From the NCBI RefSeq assembly GCF_017814435.1, contig NZ_JAGJCB010000016.1:19418-83417 (forward strand): a DNA stretch of 64,000 bases, read 5' to 3'. Both the position numbers and the translations under genes were made by a program. The DNA is from Mariniflexile gromovii (GTDB lineage Bacteria; Bacteroidota; Bacteroidia; Flavobacteriales; Flavobacteriaceae). Positions 42,801-51,873 of this stretch are shown here, piece after piece. A model generated the notes under the pieces. That model made no database searches. It saw only the letters and a list, made by a program, of their open reading frames with translations, and had not been told where the DNA came from. Position 1 is the stretch's first letter. Each line of letters opens with the position of its first letter.

Positions 42801-43633
42801 ATTTCAACCATTGCATCGCCAAGGTTGAAATTGATGGAAAAGAACAGTATTTAGAGCTTACCAACAAATATTTGCCATTTAAATCGCTACCGGTATCGCT
42901 ACGCGGCGCATCAGTTTTAGAAATTCCATTTAATTTAGATGAAAACAAAAAATACGACTTATTTAAGTTGGATAATGTACTTAGAGATGCATCGGTATTC
43001 ACAAATGAAGTTGATATTAATATAGCCAACGATAAAGTTACAATGTCCATCAATACTAAATTTACGGGCCATATAAACTCATATTATGCTAATGTTTTTG
43101 ATGAACCTAATTTAGAAGTTGTGAAAAAATCTATTCATGACGATTTAAACAACCAAATTAAAGAAGACTTTGTTTTAGACGAATTAACCAATATAGAAAG
43201 ATTGGACGATGATAAAGTAATTAAATACACCTCTAATATTTCATTGGATAAAAAGATAAATAAAATAGGTTCAATAAACATCTTTCAATTGCCTCTTGTT
43301 TCCCATCCATATACAACTGATATTGTAAGTTTAGAAAGCAGACAGTATCCTATTGAATATATACAATATGAAAACTTAGATGAGTATTATAATACCTATA
43401 ATTTATTTATAAGTGAAGGAATGAGTTTTATTGAAATTCCAAAAGATCAAAAATTCACTTTTAAAGACCATCTATATGAAATAGCTTATTCTAAGGTAAA
43501 AGAAAATCATTTGAAAATAAGTATGCACGCAAAACCATCATTAGAAAAAATCACGGTTGAAGAATACCAAGCCTTCAAAGCCTATGTGAAATCAATTTTA
43601 GATGCAGAAAATGAGTTTATTGGATATAAGTAA
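39884..43633 (+). CDS. Large secreted DUF3857/transglutaminase-like protein with TPR region
   Basis: The signal peptide is about 1-21 (LLIFLFVAFNAIQLSSQ). Residues 330-640 are TPR-like helical repeats (KYEEAKNVLKPFYTKYPKS, KNALLAYENSLKHDG). Next a DUF3857 domain (about 680-860, FFKEYDLSLSGNYHISKSEI) and a transglutaminase-like core with GDCKDFSTLFVTLANM and the later His in DFNHCIAKVEIDG; this gives the Cys-His pair. The 1249-aa length is above the usual 650 because of the N-terminal part. Likely periplasmic or surface-associated. Exact reaction unknown. Confidence 0.85.
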   Translation: MKNRLLIFLFVAFNAIQLSSQNTYNKFWDALLNNDRVLAEKNLKSEKNKNIEFLITNEILREEMGKFVEHPEFTKLFLEQPDFENYLYGLWNKTYLFDVYLETGFNKRNKDVLEAVSQVSIKNQDVKDAVSYLKSVVSRENNDWDNYFALNNSIQAIKNWQYCGVFENLNKSGLDRYYEPESIAHSITPFDAKSNGLVNWYTPKNNREAYQFFTNHESYGAGVNYAQTFISASEEQRAIIRIGSGSSFKVWLNDVLVFQNNEDVSTDLNAYKVMVTIPKGDNRLLIKLAESGYGSYFITSILNEDGSPNTNLSYSSEFKPYKTSTLSEINPEIIDNNFEIYFKNKVKENPTNFLYTYCLVNTYLRNSKYEEAKNVLKPFYTKYPKSSLIRKMLIQASLIEGDNTSFTELKKNMELDDPDYYLPLVYKVIDFGELSRMTVEELKNFLDKFKKSVDNKMLAYMSDFVYNSRKEDMEALKQNLDDLFQVSKDNVKMLLRCAPLYGSLLNEDDKTVKLLEEINSNYFNYSGITTLSRYYANRKEKDKSLKILSKDLDNLAFDNTYIIPIIEKQHTYQKYSESLEYINKGLENFPYSFKLMELKGDALLKLDDKKNALLAYENSLKHDGSNSRLRNKIRDLKNEKNVLNEISFNDAYNYIKSNRGKIPTNNYGYNILRDDSNIELFTEGGGKYRFIYLYEVTSNSGIEFFKEYDLSLSGNYHISKSEIVKTDGSVVPADKSGSNLVFKGLSIGDVVYIDYESSFSNSGRFYRDYTDSFMFDSFHPALKSTLKIITPKNHKLFYKVVNGKLDPQISKLDNYDMYEWKTENLPEIPQEEYYMPNTVDVAKYLHISTIPSWNDISMWYSDLVRSSIEVDTSVKDVFNTLFPKGYKHLNDEDKAKIIYNYIKNNFTYSYVSFRQSGYVPQKPSKTIKTSLGDCKDFSTLFVTLANMAELKANMVLVLTSDYGRNEMVMPNTDFNHCIAKVEIDGKEQYLELTNKYLPFKSLPVSLRGASVLEIPFNLDENKKYDLFKLDNVLRDASVFTNEVDINIANDKVTMSINTKFTGHINSYYANVFDEPNLEVVKKSIHDDLNNQIKEDFVLDELTNIERLDDDKVIKYTSNISLDKKINKIGSINIFQLPLVSHPYTTDIVSLESRQYPIEYIQYENLDEYYNTYNLFISEGMSFIEIPKDQKFTFKDHLYEIAYSKVKENHLKISMHAKPSLEKITVEEYQAFKAYVKSILDAENEFIGYK

Positions 43634-43683
43634 TAGACTATTAAGTTTTATCGTTGTTGGTAGTATTACTCTAAAGGGTTGCT

Positions 43684-44844
43684 TTAATAGTTTACATATC
43701 CAACAATCTCTAAGCCATAGCCAATTAAACCAACACGTTTGGTTTGCTCGGTATTAGAAATTAAACGCAGTTTATGAATGTTCAAATCGTGTAAAATTTG
43801 GGCACCTATACCAAAATCTTTTGTGTCCATATCAATTTTGGGTGCTTTGTAAACAGTGTTAGGTTGTTGGTTTTCTTTTAAAATAGCTAATCTATTTAAT
43901 ATGTTCATAGAAGGTGTTTCTTGATTAATAAATATGATAGCACCTTTGCCTTCTTTATTAATTACCTTAAACATATTTTCTAGTTGCTCATCAACATTAT
44001 TGGTAAGTGTTCCTAAAATATCATTATTAATTAAAGAGGAATTTATTCTGGTAAGCACTTCTTCATTATCTTTCCAAATCCCTTTTGTTAATGCAATATG
44101 TATTTGATTGTTTGTAGTTTGTCTGTAAGCTCTTAACCTAAAGCTTCCAAAGCGGGTTTCAATTTGGAAATCTTCTTTTTTCTCGATTAATGAGTCGTGT
44201 TGCATTCTATAAGCCACTAAATCTTCAATAGAAACTATTTTAAGATTTAATTTTTTGGCAACTTTCATAAGCTGTGGTAAACGCGCCATGGTGCCATCTT
44301 CATTCATAATCTCTACAATAACACCTGCGGGTTTTAAACCTGCAAGTCTTGCAAAATCTATGGCTGCTTCGGTATGACCTGTACGTCTTAGTACGCCACC
44401 TTCTTTGGCTACTAATGGAAAAATATGCCCTGGTCTGGCTAAATCAAATGGTTTGGTATTTGGGTCGGTTAAAGATTTTACGGTTTTAGCTCTATCACTA
44501 GCTGAAATTCCTGTGGTAACACCTTGACCTCTTAAATCTACCGAAACTGTAAAGGCAGTCTCCATGTGGTCTGTATTATTACGCACCATCATCCCTAAAT
44601 CCAATTCTTTACAGCGGGTTTCGGTAAGGGGAGCGCATATTAAACCTCTGCCTTGGGTTGCCATAAAGTTTATCATTTCTGGAGTTACTTTATCGGCAGC
44701 CGCCAAAAAATCGCCTTCATTTTCACGGTTTTCATCATCAACAACTATAATAACTTCACCATTTCTAATGGCTTCAATAGCTTCGTGAATAGTATCAAGT
44801 TTAAATTTTGTACTTGTATTTTGTGTCATGGTGTCGTTAATCAT
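43684..44844 (-). CDS. ribB: 3,4-Dihydroxy-2-butanone-4-phosphate synthase with degenerate GTP cyclohydrolase II domain
   Basis: Residues 1-215 match RibB: VIIVVDDENRENEGDFLAAA, RPGHIFPLVAKEGGVLRRTG and GHTEAAIDFARLAG. The enzyme makes the four-carbon precursor of riboflavin from ribulose 5-phosphate. The C-terminal half resembles RibA but reads TRINSSLINNDILGTLTNN where RibA has the zinc cysteines (SEC...LRCDCG); all are missing, so cyclohydrolase activity is unlikely. A start at M6 (44829) is also possible. It overlaps the LptF/G-like gene end by 8 bases. No FMN riboswitch is visible. Confidence 0.9.
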   Translation of the reverse strand: MINDTMTQNTSTKFKLDTIHEAIEAIRNGEVIIVVDDENRENEGDFLAAADKVTPEMINFMATQGRGLICAPLTETRCKELDLGMMVRNNTDHMETAFTVSVDLRGQGVTTGISASDRAKTVKSLTDPNTKPFDLARPGHIFPLVAKEGGVLRRTGHTEAAIDFARLAGLKPAGVIVEIMNEDGTMARLPQLMKVAKKLNLKIVSIEDLVAYRMQHDSLIEKKEDFQIETRFGSFRLRAYRQTTNNQIHIALTKGIWKDNEEVLTRINSSLINNDILGTLTNNVDEQLENMFKVINKEGKGAIIFINQETPSMNILNRLAILKENQQPNTVYKAPKIDMDTKDFGIGAQILHDLNIHKLRLISNTEQTKRVGLIGYGLEIVGYVNY

Positions 44845-46852
44845 TTTGCAAATTTAGAGATTCTAAACAATTCAGCTTTAAGTCTTCCTTTATTTTATCG
44901 TTTAAAAACAGATGTGTAATAAAATATAAAGGGATTCCTATAATTATTAGAATAGGGTTAGGTCTTTTTTCTTTTTTGTTAATGTGACTGTAAAATTTAA
45001 ATGCATTGCGTAGAGATTTTACATAATAAACTAAATATAACACTAAAGATGTGATACTAAGCTGTATAGATGCTGAAGCTAAAGAAGGTAATTTATTATT
45101 CTTAAATACAAAATGAAGAATAAGTAAAACAACACCAACACAAAAAAGTATTATGGCAAACTTTGCATGGTCTTTATAATCTTTTGCAATACGTTCAGAT
45201 TCATCGTAGTTACTGTCTATTATTAATCCTTCATCACGTAATTCTTCTGTGCATATATTGCGTTCATTCAGAATTTTTAAAGCTTCATACCTACTGTCTT
45301 CTAAATGTCCAAGCGCTTCATAGTTCTTAATTACATTTAGTAATTCTTCTTTATTATAAGATGAAAGAAACTTGTAATCTACAGTTTCCTTTCCTTTTAT
45401 TTTGAATACCTTTTTAATAGGTTCGGTGATGCTGTCAAAATCAAACAAGCCTTTATCAGCAGTAGCGCGTCTTGTTAAAAAGATACCCAAAGGTAACATA
45501 ATGAGTGTAGAAAACCAAGCAGCTAATATGGGGTTAAAGCTGCCATTTTTAGCACTATTTGTAGCAAAAATACCTATAAAATGATAGGTTAAAAATAGTA
45601 CAATGGCAATAACCATTGGTAAACCGATGCCCCCTTTACGTATTAAAGCCCCTAGTGGTGCGCCCACAAAGAATAAAATAATACAGGCAAAACCTAGAGC
45701 AAATTTCTCATGTAATGATATGATATGCTTGTTAAGCCATTCTTTGGACATTTTCTTCGTGCTTTCATTGGTTATTATAAGCTGTTTAGCACTGGATGCG
45801 GTTTTTAAAGCCGTATTCACTAGGTCGAACTTTTCTTTTGTGTTGAAAACATCTAAAATTTCACTTACATAAATTGAATCGTTTGCTATGGTATCTTTAG
45901 CTATAGATTCATTAGCTATTGTTCCAATATTTGGTGTTGCTACATGTAATATGCTAGAACGTTGAAATAGGTTTCTGGATAGTAGTTTGTGAGATATTAT
46001 TTCTTTTTTTGATAAGGAATCGATGGTTTTATGTAAACCTACCACATCAAGCATATTGTATTTGTCTGTTTGGGATTGTTCATCAAAATCAACGTTGTTC
46101 ATTTGAGACAAATCAATATTTATTATATATTTTTCGAAGGTACTTTTGGTAAAAGGTTTTTTGTTTCTGGATTTGGGATTATTGGTAGCATCATCATTAT
46201 AGTAATTCCCGTCTAACAAAATTAATTTTAAAACATTGGAATCTTTTTCATTTACCAATTCACCAGTTTTAGACTTTATTGTTGTGGCATTGCTTCTTCC
46301 ATCGGCACCTCTCATATGAATGGTGACATTATCTAAATATTGGTCGTTATCGCCATATTTTTTGTCAAATTTGATATTGTAAGGAGTCCCTTCGATAGGG
46401 TTAAATTGACCGACGCCAAGCAACATGGCAGGTTTAGATTTTGCTATATTACTTCTAAGATTGAACGACTTTAATTCAGCCCAAGGAATGACATTATTTG
46501 AAAAGAAAAAGGTAACAATACCCAAAATAATAATAAAGATACTTAAACCAGACATGGCACGTTGCAATGAAATTCCTGTAGATTTCATGGCAGCAAACTC
46601 GTAATTCTCTGCAAAACTACCAAATACCATGATAGATGCTAAAAGTATGGTAAGCGGTAAAACCAATGGTATAAGCTTAGGCGTAAAATAGAATAAGAAT
46701 TTGAAAATAACGCTTATATCCAAATCTTTACCAGAGAGTTCTCTAATGTAAAGCCAAATGGTTTGTAAAACAAAAATCAGCATGAGTATAATAAACACGC
46801 TGAAAAAAGTTTTTAGGTAGGTAGTTAGTATGTATCGGTCTAATATTTTCAC
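44837..46852 (-). CDS. LptF/LptG-family lipopolysaccharide-export permease
   Basis: YjgP/YjgQ pattern: YLKTFFSVFIILMLIFVLQT, FGSFAENYEFAAMKSTGISL (about 85-104), three more helices near 385-460 (FALGFACIILFFVGAPLGAL), with a periplasmic jellyroll-type region between. After this comes an extra segment of about 190 residues with more hydrophobic helices, which is longer than proteobacterial LptF/G (about 360 aa) but seen in Bacteroidetes. Would move LPS from the inner membrane with LptB. Followed by ribB. Confidence 0.88.
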   Translation of the reverse strand: MKILDRYILTTYLKTFFSVFIILMLIFVLQTIWLYIRELSGKDLDISVIFKFLFYFTPKLIPLVLPLTILLASIMVFGSFAENYEFAAMKSTGISLQRAMSGLSIFIIILGIVTFFFSNNVIPWAELKSFNLRSNIAKSKPAMLLGVGQFNPIEGTPYNIKFDKKYGDNDQYLDNVTIHMRGADGRSNATTIKSKTGELVNEKDSNVLKLILLDGNYYNDDATNNPKSRNKKPFTKSTFEKYIINIDLSQMNNVDFDEQSQTDKYNMLDVVGLHKTIDSLSKKEIISHKLLSRNLFQRSSILHVATPNIGTIANESIAKDTIANDSIYVSEILDVFNTKEKFDLVNTALKTASSAKQLIITNESTKKMSKEWLNKHIISLHEKFALGFACIILFFVGAPLGALIRKGGIGLPMVIAIVLFLTYHFIGIFATNSAKNGSFNPILAAWFSTLIMLPLGIFLTRRATADKGLFDFDSITEPIKKVFKIKGKETVDYKFLSSYNKEELLNVIKNYEALGHLEDSRYEALKILNERNICTEELRDEGLIIDSNYDESERIAKDYKDHAKFAIILFCVGVVLLILHFVFKNNKLPSLASASIQLSITSLVLYLVYYVKSLRNAFKFYSHINKKEKRPNPILIIIGIPLYFITHLFLNDKIKEDLKLNCLESLNLQND

Positions 46853-46936
46853 CCTTCGAAATTCAATAATCTAATTTAAAATCTACTTTATTTTAAGCAG
46901 ATTCATATGATAATCAATACGATAACTATTATTTAA

Positions 46937-47575
46937 CTAAAGCTTATTTATATAATAGCCTTTGTATTTATTGACATCAAAGGTAAATAGGTTTTTTGAT
47001 AAAGGCTCGTTTGTTTTAAAAGAATTAACGGTAAGGGTTGTTTTTGTGCCGTTTTTACCAATTTGTATTAGATTGTATATGTGTTTTGTTTGTGTGTCTA
47101 TACCTAAAAGAATGGATTTTATTTCAGATTTTGAATCGATTGGAGTCAATTTTACCAACTGTATTTTTCTGCCATTTATATTTTGCTCAATGTCCATAGC
47201 ATAGGTGTAGCCATCTTCATAAAAAGATAGCATTTTGCTTGGTGTGATAGCGCCTTCTTCATCATTGGTTTCGGTTGAAATGGTAACTTCTTCATCTTCA
47301 GTGCTGATACTATAAAGCTTTTTTCCATCAAAAAGACGTGTTACACCAAGGATATTTAGTTTATACTTGTCACCTTGCATTACCACATCGCCTTTGGTTT
47401 CCTGTTTTATTTTTTCGGCAGTATTTTCTAAAACATATTTAAATTCAATAGAAATATTATCATAGCTTTTTACTTTTTGGGATACTTGATTTAATAGTGC
47501 TTTGGCTTTGTTTTGAGCAAAACCAGTAAGAGATGTTGTTATTACTAATGCTAATATGATGTTTTTAATTTTCAT
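46937..47575 (-). CDS. LolA-like outer-membrane lipoprotein carrier
   Basis: From M at 47575 the protein has the signal peptide MKIKNIILALVITTSLTGFA and a LolA-type half-barrel (KVKSYDNISIEFKYVLENTA, GDVVMQGDKYKLNILGVTRL, LIQIGKNGTKTTLTVNSFKT). The frame extends 8 codons upstream to 47599 but then overlaps the ftsK end and spoils the signal. It presumably ferries lipoproteins or other amphiphiles through the periplasm. Placed after ftsK, as in many Flavobacteria. Confidence 0.88.
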   Translation of the reverse strand: MKIKNIILALVITTSLTGFAQNKAKALLNQVSQKVKSYDNISIEFKYVLENTAEKIKQETKGDVVMQGDKYKLNILGVTRLFDGKKLYSISTEDEEVTISTETNDEEGAITPSKMLSFYEDGYTYAMDIEQNINGRKIQLVKLTPIDSKSEIKSILLGIDTQTKHIYNLIQIGKNGTKTTLTVNSFKTNEPLSKNLFTFDVNKYKGYYINKL

Positions 47576-47585
47576 TTTATTTTTA

Positions 47586-49976
47586 TTATAAAGTTTCATT
47601 TTCTAAATGTTTATCTAAGGCAACTAGGTCGGTTATTAGTACTTGTCTGGCTTTACTGCCTTCAAACGGACCCACAATACCCGCAGCTTCTAATTGGTCT
47701 ATCAATCTACCGGCCCTATTGTAGCCTAATTTTAATTTTCGTTGCAATAAAGATGCAGAACCTTGTTGTGCTGTTACTATAACTTCGGCAGCTTCTCTAA
47801 ACAATTTATCGCGGTCTTCTATGTCTATATCAAGACTTGTGCCACTTTCCTCACCAACATATTCCGGTAACAAATAAGCATCTGGATAGGCTTTTTGCGA
47901 ACCTATATAGTCCGTTATTTTTTCAACTTCAGGGGTGTCAACAAAGGCACATTGTACACGTATTAAATCGTTTCCTTGTGTAAAAAGCATATCACCACGA
48001 CCTATAAGTTGGTCGGCACCCGAGCCATCTAAAATAGTTCTGGAATCAATTTTGGAAGTTACCCTAAATGCAATACGCGCTGGGAAGTTGGCTTTAATAA
48101 TACCCGTAATTACGTTTACTGACGGGCGTTGTGTAGCGATAATCAAATGGATACCAATAGCACGTGCCAATTGTGCTAAACGGGCAATAGGTGTTTCTAC
48201 CTCTTTACCGGCGGTCATAATTAAATCTGCAAACTCATCAACCACCAACACGATATAAGGTAAAAATTGGTGGCCATCATTTGGATTTAATTTACGTGCT
48301 TTAAATTTTACGTTGTACTCGGCAATGTTTCTGCAAAGCGCATTTTTCAACAACTCGTAGCGGTTGTCCATTTCAATACAAAGTGAATTTAATGTATTGA
48401 TTACTTTGGTGTTATCTGTAATAATAGCGTCTTCACTATCGGGTAATTTTGCCAAATAATGGCGCTCAATTTTATTGAAAAGCGTTAACTCTACTTTTTT
48501 CGGGTCTACCAAAACAAACTTAACTTCAGCAGGATGTTTTTTATAAAGTAATGAGGTTAAAACGGCATTCAATCCTACCGATTTACCTTGTCCAGTGGCA
48601 CCTGCCATAAGTAAGTGGGGCATTTTAGCCAAATCTACCACAAAAGTTTCGTTACTAATGGTTTTTCCTAAGGCTATAGGCAATTCCATATCAGACGTTT
48701 GAAACTTTTTAGAAGCAATTACGGAACGCATGGATACGATGGTAGAATTTTTATTGGGCACCTCAATACCAATGGTACCTTTTCCAGGAATGGGCGCAAT
48801 AATACGAATACCAAGTGCAGAAAGTGATAACGCAATATCGTCTTCTAGATTTTTAATTTTTGAAATACGAATACCAGCATCTGGTACAATTTCGTAAAGT
48901 GTTACCGTTGGCCCAATAGTCGCTTTAATACTGGCAATTCCAATATTGTAGTTTTTTAGGGTATCTACAATTCTATTTTTATTTTCTTCTAATTCTTCTT
49001 GGTTGATGGTAATGCCTTCAGAATCATATTTTTTAAGAAGATCTAACGGTGGAAATTGGTATTTTGATAATTCTAAAGTCGGATCGAATTGTCCAAAATC
49101 CTCCACTAATTTATTGGATAAATTGTCGCTTTCCGATTGTTCTTCGGCTACCTTTTCAACTTCAATTTCTAAATCATCATCTTCAATTTCTTCTTTTACA
49201 GGTGTTTTCACAACCAAAGGTGCAGCTTCAGCAACAGGCTTGGTTACCTTTTCTACAACAGGTTCTTTGTTTTCTAAAGGAATATCGAAAGCAGATTTTA
49301 TGGCTGCTGCTTCATCCGATAGGTTATTGTCGAAAGCCACAATAGGTTCGTCATCCGGATTGTTGAAATCGTCTTTAATATTGCTTTTAGCCGATTTGAA
49401 TATATTGGCTATGTTTTCGAAAGTAAGTTTAAATCGAACTGCTAAATAGGTAATTAAACCAAATAGAAGTAGGAGCGATGTGCCTATTTTACCTATATAA
49501 TCTTGAAGGCACATATTTACTTCAAAACCAATGGTACCACCAAGAATACCGTAAGAATTTCCAAAAAAACCAAATAATATGGATAGCCAAATAACAATAA
49601 GCATACCCCAAAACCAGTGCGAACTTAGTTTGGCCTTGCTAAGATTCATCAGCACATAAATACCTGATAAAAATATAAGTCCAGCAATTATAAAGGAGGA
49701 TACACCAAAGCCACGTTGAATAAAAAAGTCGCTTAACCAAGCTCCGGATTTGCTTACCCAATTTTCGGTTTTTACATCGCGTGATGCAAAATCGGAGACA
49801 CTACTTTGATCTGCTTCACCAGTAAAAAAGAATGAAAGAAATGCCATAAAAAGGATAAACCCAAATATGACTAAAAAGCTGCCGAAAACCAGTTTTTGCT
49901 GATTGGACAACTTAAAACTTGGCATTTTAAATTGTTTTTTAGGTGATTTGTTGGTGTCGTTTTTTTTCTTCGCCAT
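47586..49976 (-). CDS. ftsK: DNA translocase FtsK
   Basis: 796 aa: four N-terminal membrane helices (LVFGSFLVIFGFILFMAFLS and others up to about 190), an acidic/Pro-Val-rich linker (about 220-300), the motor domain with Walker A GATGQGKSVGLN near 459-470 and Walker B IVLVVDEFADLI, and a C-terminal gamma winged helix (SLLQRKLKLGYNRAGRLIDQ). It pumps DNA at the septum during division and chromosome-dimer resolution. Motifs look complete. Confidence 0.95.
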   Translation of the reverse strand: MAKKKNDTNKSPKKQFKMPSFKLSNQQKLVFGSFLVIFGFILFMAFLSFFFTGEADQSSVSDFASRDVKTENWVSKSGAWLSDFFIQRGFGVSSFIIAGLIFLSGIYVLMNLSKAKLSSHWFWGMLIVIWLSILFGFFGNSYGILGGTIGFEVNMCLQDYIGKIGTSLLLLFGLITYLAVRFKLTFENIANIFKSAKSNIKDDFNNPDDEPIVAFDNNLSDEAAAIKSAFDIPLENKEPVVEKVTKPVAEAAPLVVKTPVKEEIEDDDLEIEVEKVAEEQSESDNLSNKLVEDFGQFDPTLELSKYQFPPLDLLKKYDSEGITINQEELEENKNRIVDTLKNYNIGIASIKATIGPTVTLYEIVPDAGIRISKIKNLEDDIALSLSALGIRIIAPIPGKGTIGIEVPNKNSTIVSMRSVIASKKFQTSDMELPIALGKTISNETFVVDLAKMPHLLMAGATGQGKSVGLNAVLTSLLYKKHPAEVKFVLVDPKKVELTLFNKIERHYLAKLPDSEDAIITDNTKVINTLNSLCIEMDNRYELLKNALCRNIAEYNVKFKARKLNPNDGHQFLPYIVLVVDEFADLIMTAGKEVETPIARLAQLARAIGIHLIIATQRPSVNVITGIIKANFPARIAFRVTSKIDSRTILDGSGADQLIGRGDMLFTQGNDLIRVQCAFVDTPEVEKITDYIGSQKAYPDAYLLPEYVGEESGTSLDIDIEDRDKLFREAAEVIVTAQQGSASLLQRKLKLGYNRAGRLIDQLEAAGIVGPFEGSKARQVLITDLVALDKHLENETL

Positions 49977-50003
49977 TAATGCTTTAAAGTTTCAAATTGA
50001 GGC

Positions 50004-50043
50004 CCTGAAACAAGTTCAGGATTGAATCGCAAAAGCGATTCAA
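50004..50043. repeat. Two short palindromes upstream of ftsK
   Basis: CCTGAAACAAGTTCAGG (50004-50020) is an imperfect palindrome of the same sort as the one at 6430. TTGAATCGC and GCGATTCAA (50022-50043) form a perfect hairpin around AAAA. They lie in a 255-base gap between ftsK and a lipoprotein gene that otherwise shows nothing. Confidence 0.6.
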
Positions 50044-50231
50044 CAAAAATACAAATTACTAACGTTTAATTTATAAGTTATAGTATTAAAAAAATGGTTT
50101 ATGTATTTGGTTGGTTTTGTGTTTTTACGAAAGGATTTTTCGAGGAAAAATAAGACGTAACAAAATTGAATTAACATTTGATTAAGCACTAAATATCGCA
50201 CTACTTTGTATGGAAATACTCAACGTTTTTA

Positions 50232-50798
50232 TTATTCTATAACACCAAATATTATATTTTCTTCAAAATCTGTGATTTTAAGAATTCCTTTTTCTTTAGA
50301 ATAAAATAAATCATTTGGGCCACCCTTCAATATATAAGCATTTTGATATTCAATTCCTTCTACACTTGTTGTCGGTAATAATTCATCGTAATATTGATAA
50401 TAGCTAGAAACCATAAAACATTCGTTCAAAGAGACTCTTAATACAAAACTACCATCTTGATTTGCCATTATAAATATCTCACCATTATAACAATTTGTTG
50501 TATCTGTAAATTTCAGAACACCTATTTCTACATAAACATCCGCTGGTACAACTCCGAAAGAAATAGAAAAAGATTCATTGGGTCCATCTTTAAAATAATT
50601 AAATTCTTTCGATACCACTGTCAATGTAATAATTTCATCACTAGTCAGGTTCTTTAACTTAAAAGTATCTTCCAAGTTAAAAAACAGAAAACCTTTAGCG
50701 TCATCACTTAAATTATAATATAGATCATCTTTCTTGCAGGATTGTAACATGACTAATGTAAGAATAATGATTCCATAATTTTTTAATAATTTTTTCAT
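50232..50798 (-). CDS. Uncharacterised lipoprotein
   Basis: Taken from the ATG at 50798, MKKLLKNYGIIILTLVMLQSC is a clear lipoprotein signal with the lipidated cysteine at 21. The mature part is beta-rich (ITLTVVSKEFNYFKDGPNES, SFSISFGVVPADVYVEIGVL), with no family I recognise. The frame continues to 50897, but this would overlap the kinase gene and bury the signal. It is probably anchored in the outer membrane. Confidence 0.75.
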   Translation of the reverse strand: MKKLLKNYGIIILTLVMLQSCKKDDLYYNLSDDAKGFLFFNLEDTFKLKNLTSDEIITLTVVSKEFNYFKDGPNESFSISFGVVPADVYVEIGVLKFTDTTNCYNGEIFIMANQDGSFVLRVSLNECFMVSSYYQYYDELLPTTSVEGIEYQNAYILKGGPNDLFYSKEKGILKITDFEENIIFGVIE

Positions 50799-50811
50799 TG
50801 TGAGTGGGTTT

Positions 50812-51186
50812 TCAAATGGCAAATAATTTAGGAATATAAATAATAAGCCCAATAATAATGGCAAAAATGGAAGCAAAAAACACAGCACCAGCTGCAATAT
50901 CTTTTATTAAACCAATTTTATTGTGATGCTCAGGATGAATAAAATTAGCTATTTCTTCAACAGCAGTATTAATACCTTCCATACTCATAACCAATCCAAT
51001 AGCTAAAAGTTGAATGGCCCATTCGGTTGCAGAAATGTTAAAAAAGAATCCTGCGGCCGAAACCAACAGCGCTATTGTAAATTGAACCTTTACACTGGCT
51101 TCCTTCTTTAAAAGAATGATAGCACCTTTAAAAGCATAACCTACACTTCTTATTCGGTTCGCAACGAAGGATTCTTTTTTAGTCAT
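50812..51186 (-). CDS. Diacylglycerol/undecaprenol kinase family protein
   Basis: 124 aa with three membrane helices and the DgkA signature: EGINTAVEEIANFIHPEHHN at about 69-88, IKDIAAGAVFFASIFAIIIG after it. Family members phosphorylate diacylglycerol or undecaprenol at the inner membrane; in Bacteroidetes the exact lipid is not known. Follows tpx by 13 bases in the same direction. Confidence 0.9.
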   Translation of the reverse strand: MTKKESFVANRIRSVGYAFKGAIILLKKEASVKVQFTIALLVSAAGFFFNISATEWAIQLLAIGLVMSMEGINTAVEEIANFIHPEHHNKIGLIKDIAAGAVFFASIFAIIIGLIIYIPKLFAI

Positions 51187-51199
51187 TTATAAAAATTGA

Positions 51200-51703
51200 T
51201 TAAGCGTATAAAGCCTCTAACGCCGCTTTATAATTAGGCTCGTCAACAGTTTCTGCAACTTGTTCAGTATGAATAACTGTGCCATTTTCATCCAAAACAA
51301 CCACACAACGTGAAAGTAAAGCTTCCAACGGGCCGGTAACAAAGTTTAAACCATATGCTTTTCCAAAACTGCCATCTTTATAGTCAGATAAGCTTATAAC
51401 ATTATCTAAACCTTCGGCACCACAAAAACGGTTTAAAGCAAAAGGCAAATCATGAGAAATGCAAAGTACTTTGGTGTTTTCTAGTTCGCTAGCTTCTTGG
51501 TTAAACTGTCTAACAGATTGTGCGCAAGTACCAGTATCAACACTTGGGAAAATGTTTAAAACTAATTTACTTCCAGCAAAATCACTTAAACTTTTAGTAG
51601 ATAAATCGGTTGCGGTTAATTTGAAATCAGGTGCTTTTGTTCCAACTTTAGGTAGTTCGCCAGAGGTTTTAATGGGGTTTCCTTTTAATGTTACTGTTGC
51701 CAT
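51200..51703 (-). CDS. tpx: Thiol peroxidase Tpx
   Basis: 167 aa, atypical 2-Cys peroxiredoxin: [20 protein letters not shown], the peroxidatic C60 in [13 protein letters not shown] and the resolving C94 in [12 protein letters not shown]. Reduces hydroperoxides using thioredoxin. Divergent to the fasciclin gene, sharing a 170-base upstream region. Two genes on lies katG and then the thioredoxin and peroxiredoxin genes. Confidence 0.95.
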   Translation of the reverse strand: MATVTLKGNPIKTSGELPKVGTKAPDFKLTATDLSTKSLSDFAGSKLVLNIFPSVDTGTCAQSVRQFNQEASELENTKVLCISHDLPFALNRFCGAEGLDNVISLSDYKDGSFGKAYGLNFVTGPLEALLSRCVVVLDENGTVIHTEQVAETVDEPNYKAALEALYA

Positions 51704-51873
51704 GATATTGTTTTTAAATTATCGGATAAAAATAGTAATTATTACCTGTTAAGTTGAGATTGAACTTATAATTTTTTAAGCTATTTGTTAATATTTTGTT
51801 AAAGGATTGATTTTTGAAAACCGACCTTCTTTAAGATTCGTTTATAGGTTATAAACAAATAAAAAATATTATC

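Noticed and set aside
43640..44900. FMN riboswitch near ribB
   Set aside because: The gene sits directly after the LptF/G-like gene with overlap, and no conserved FMN aptamer pattern was seen nearby.
44564..44919. Plus-strand frames opposite ribB
   Set aside because: Antisense to a well-conserved gene with no coding character of their own.
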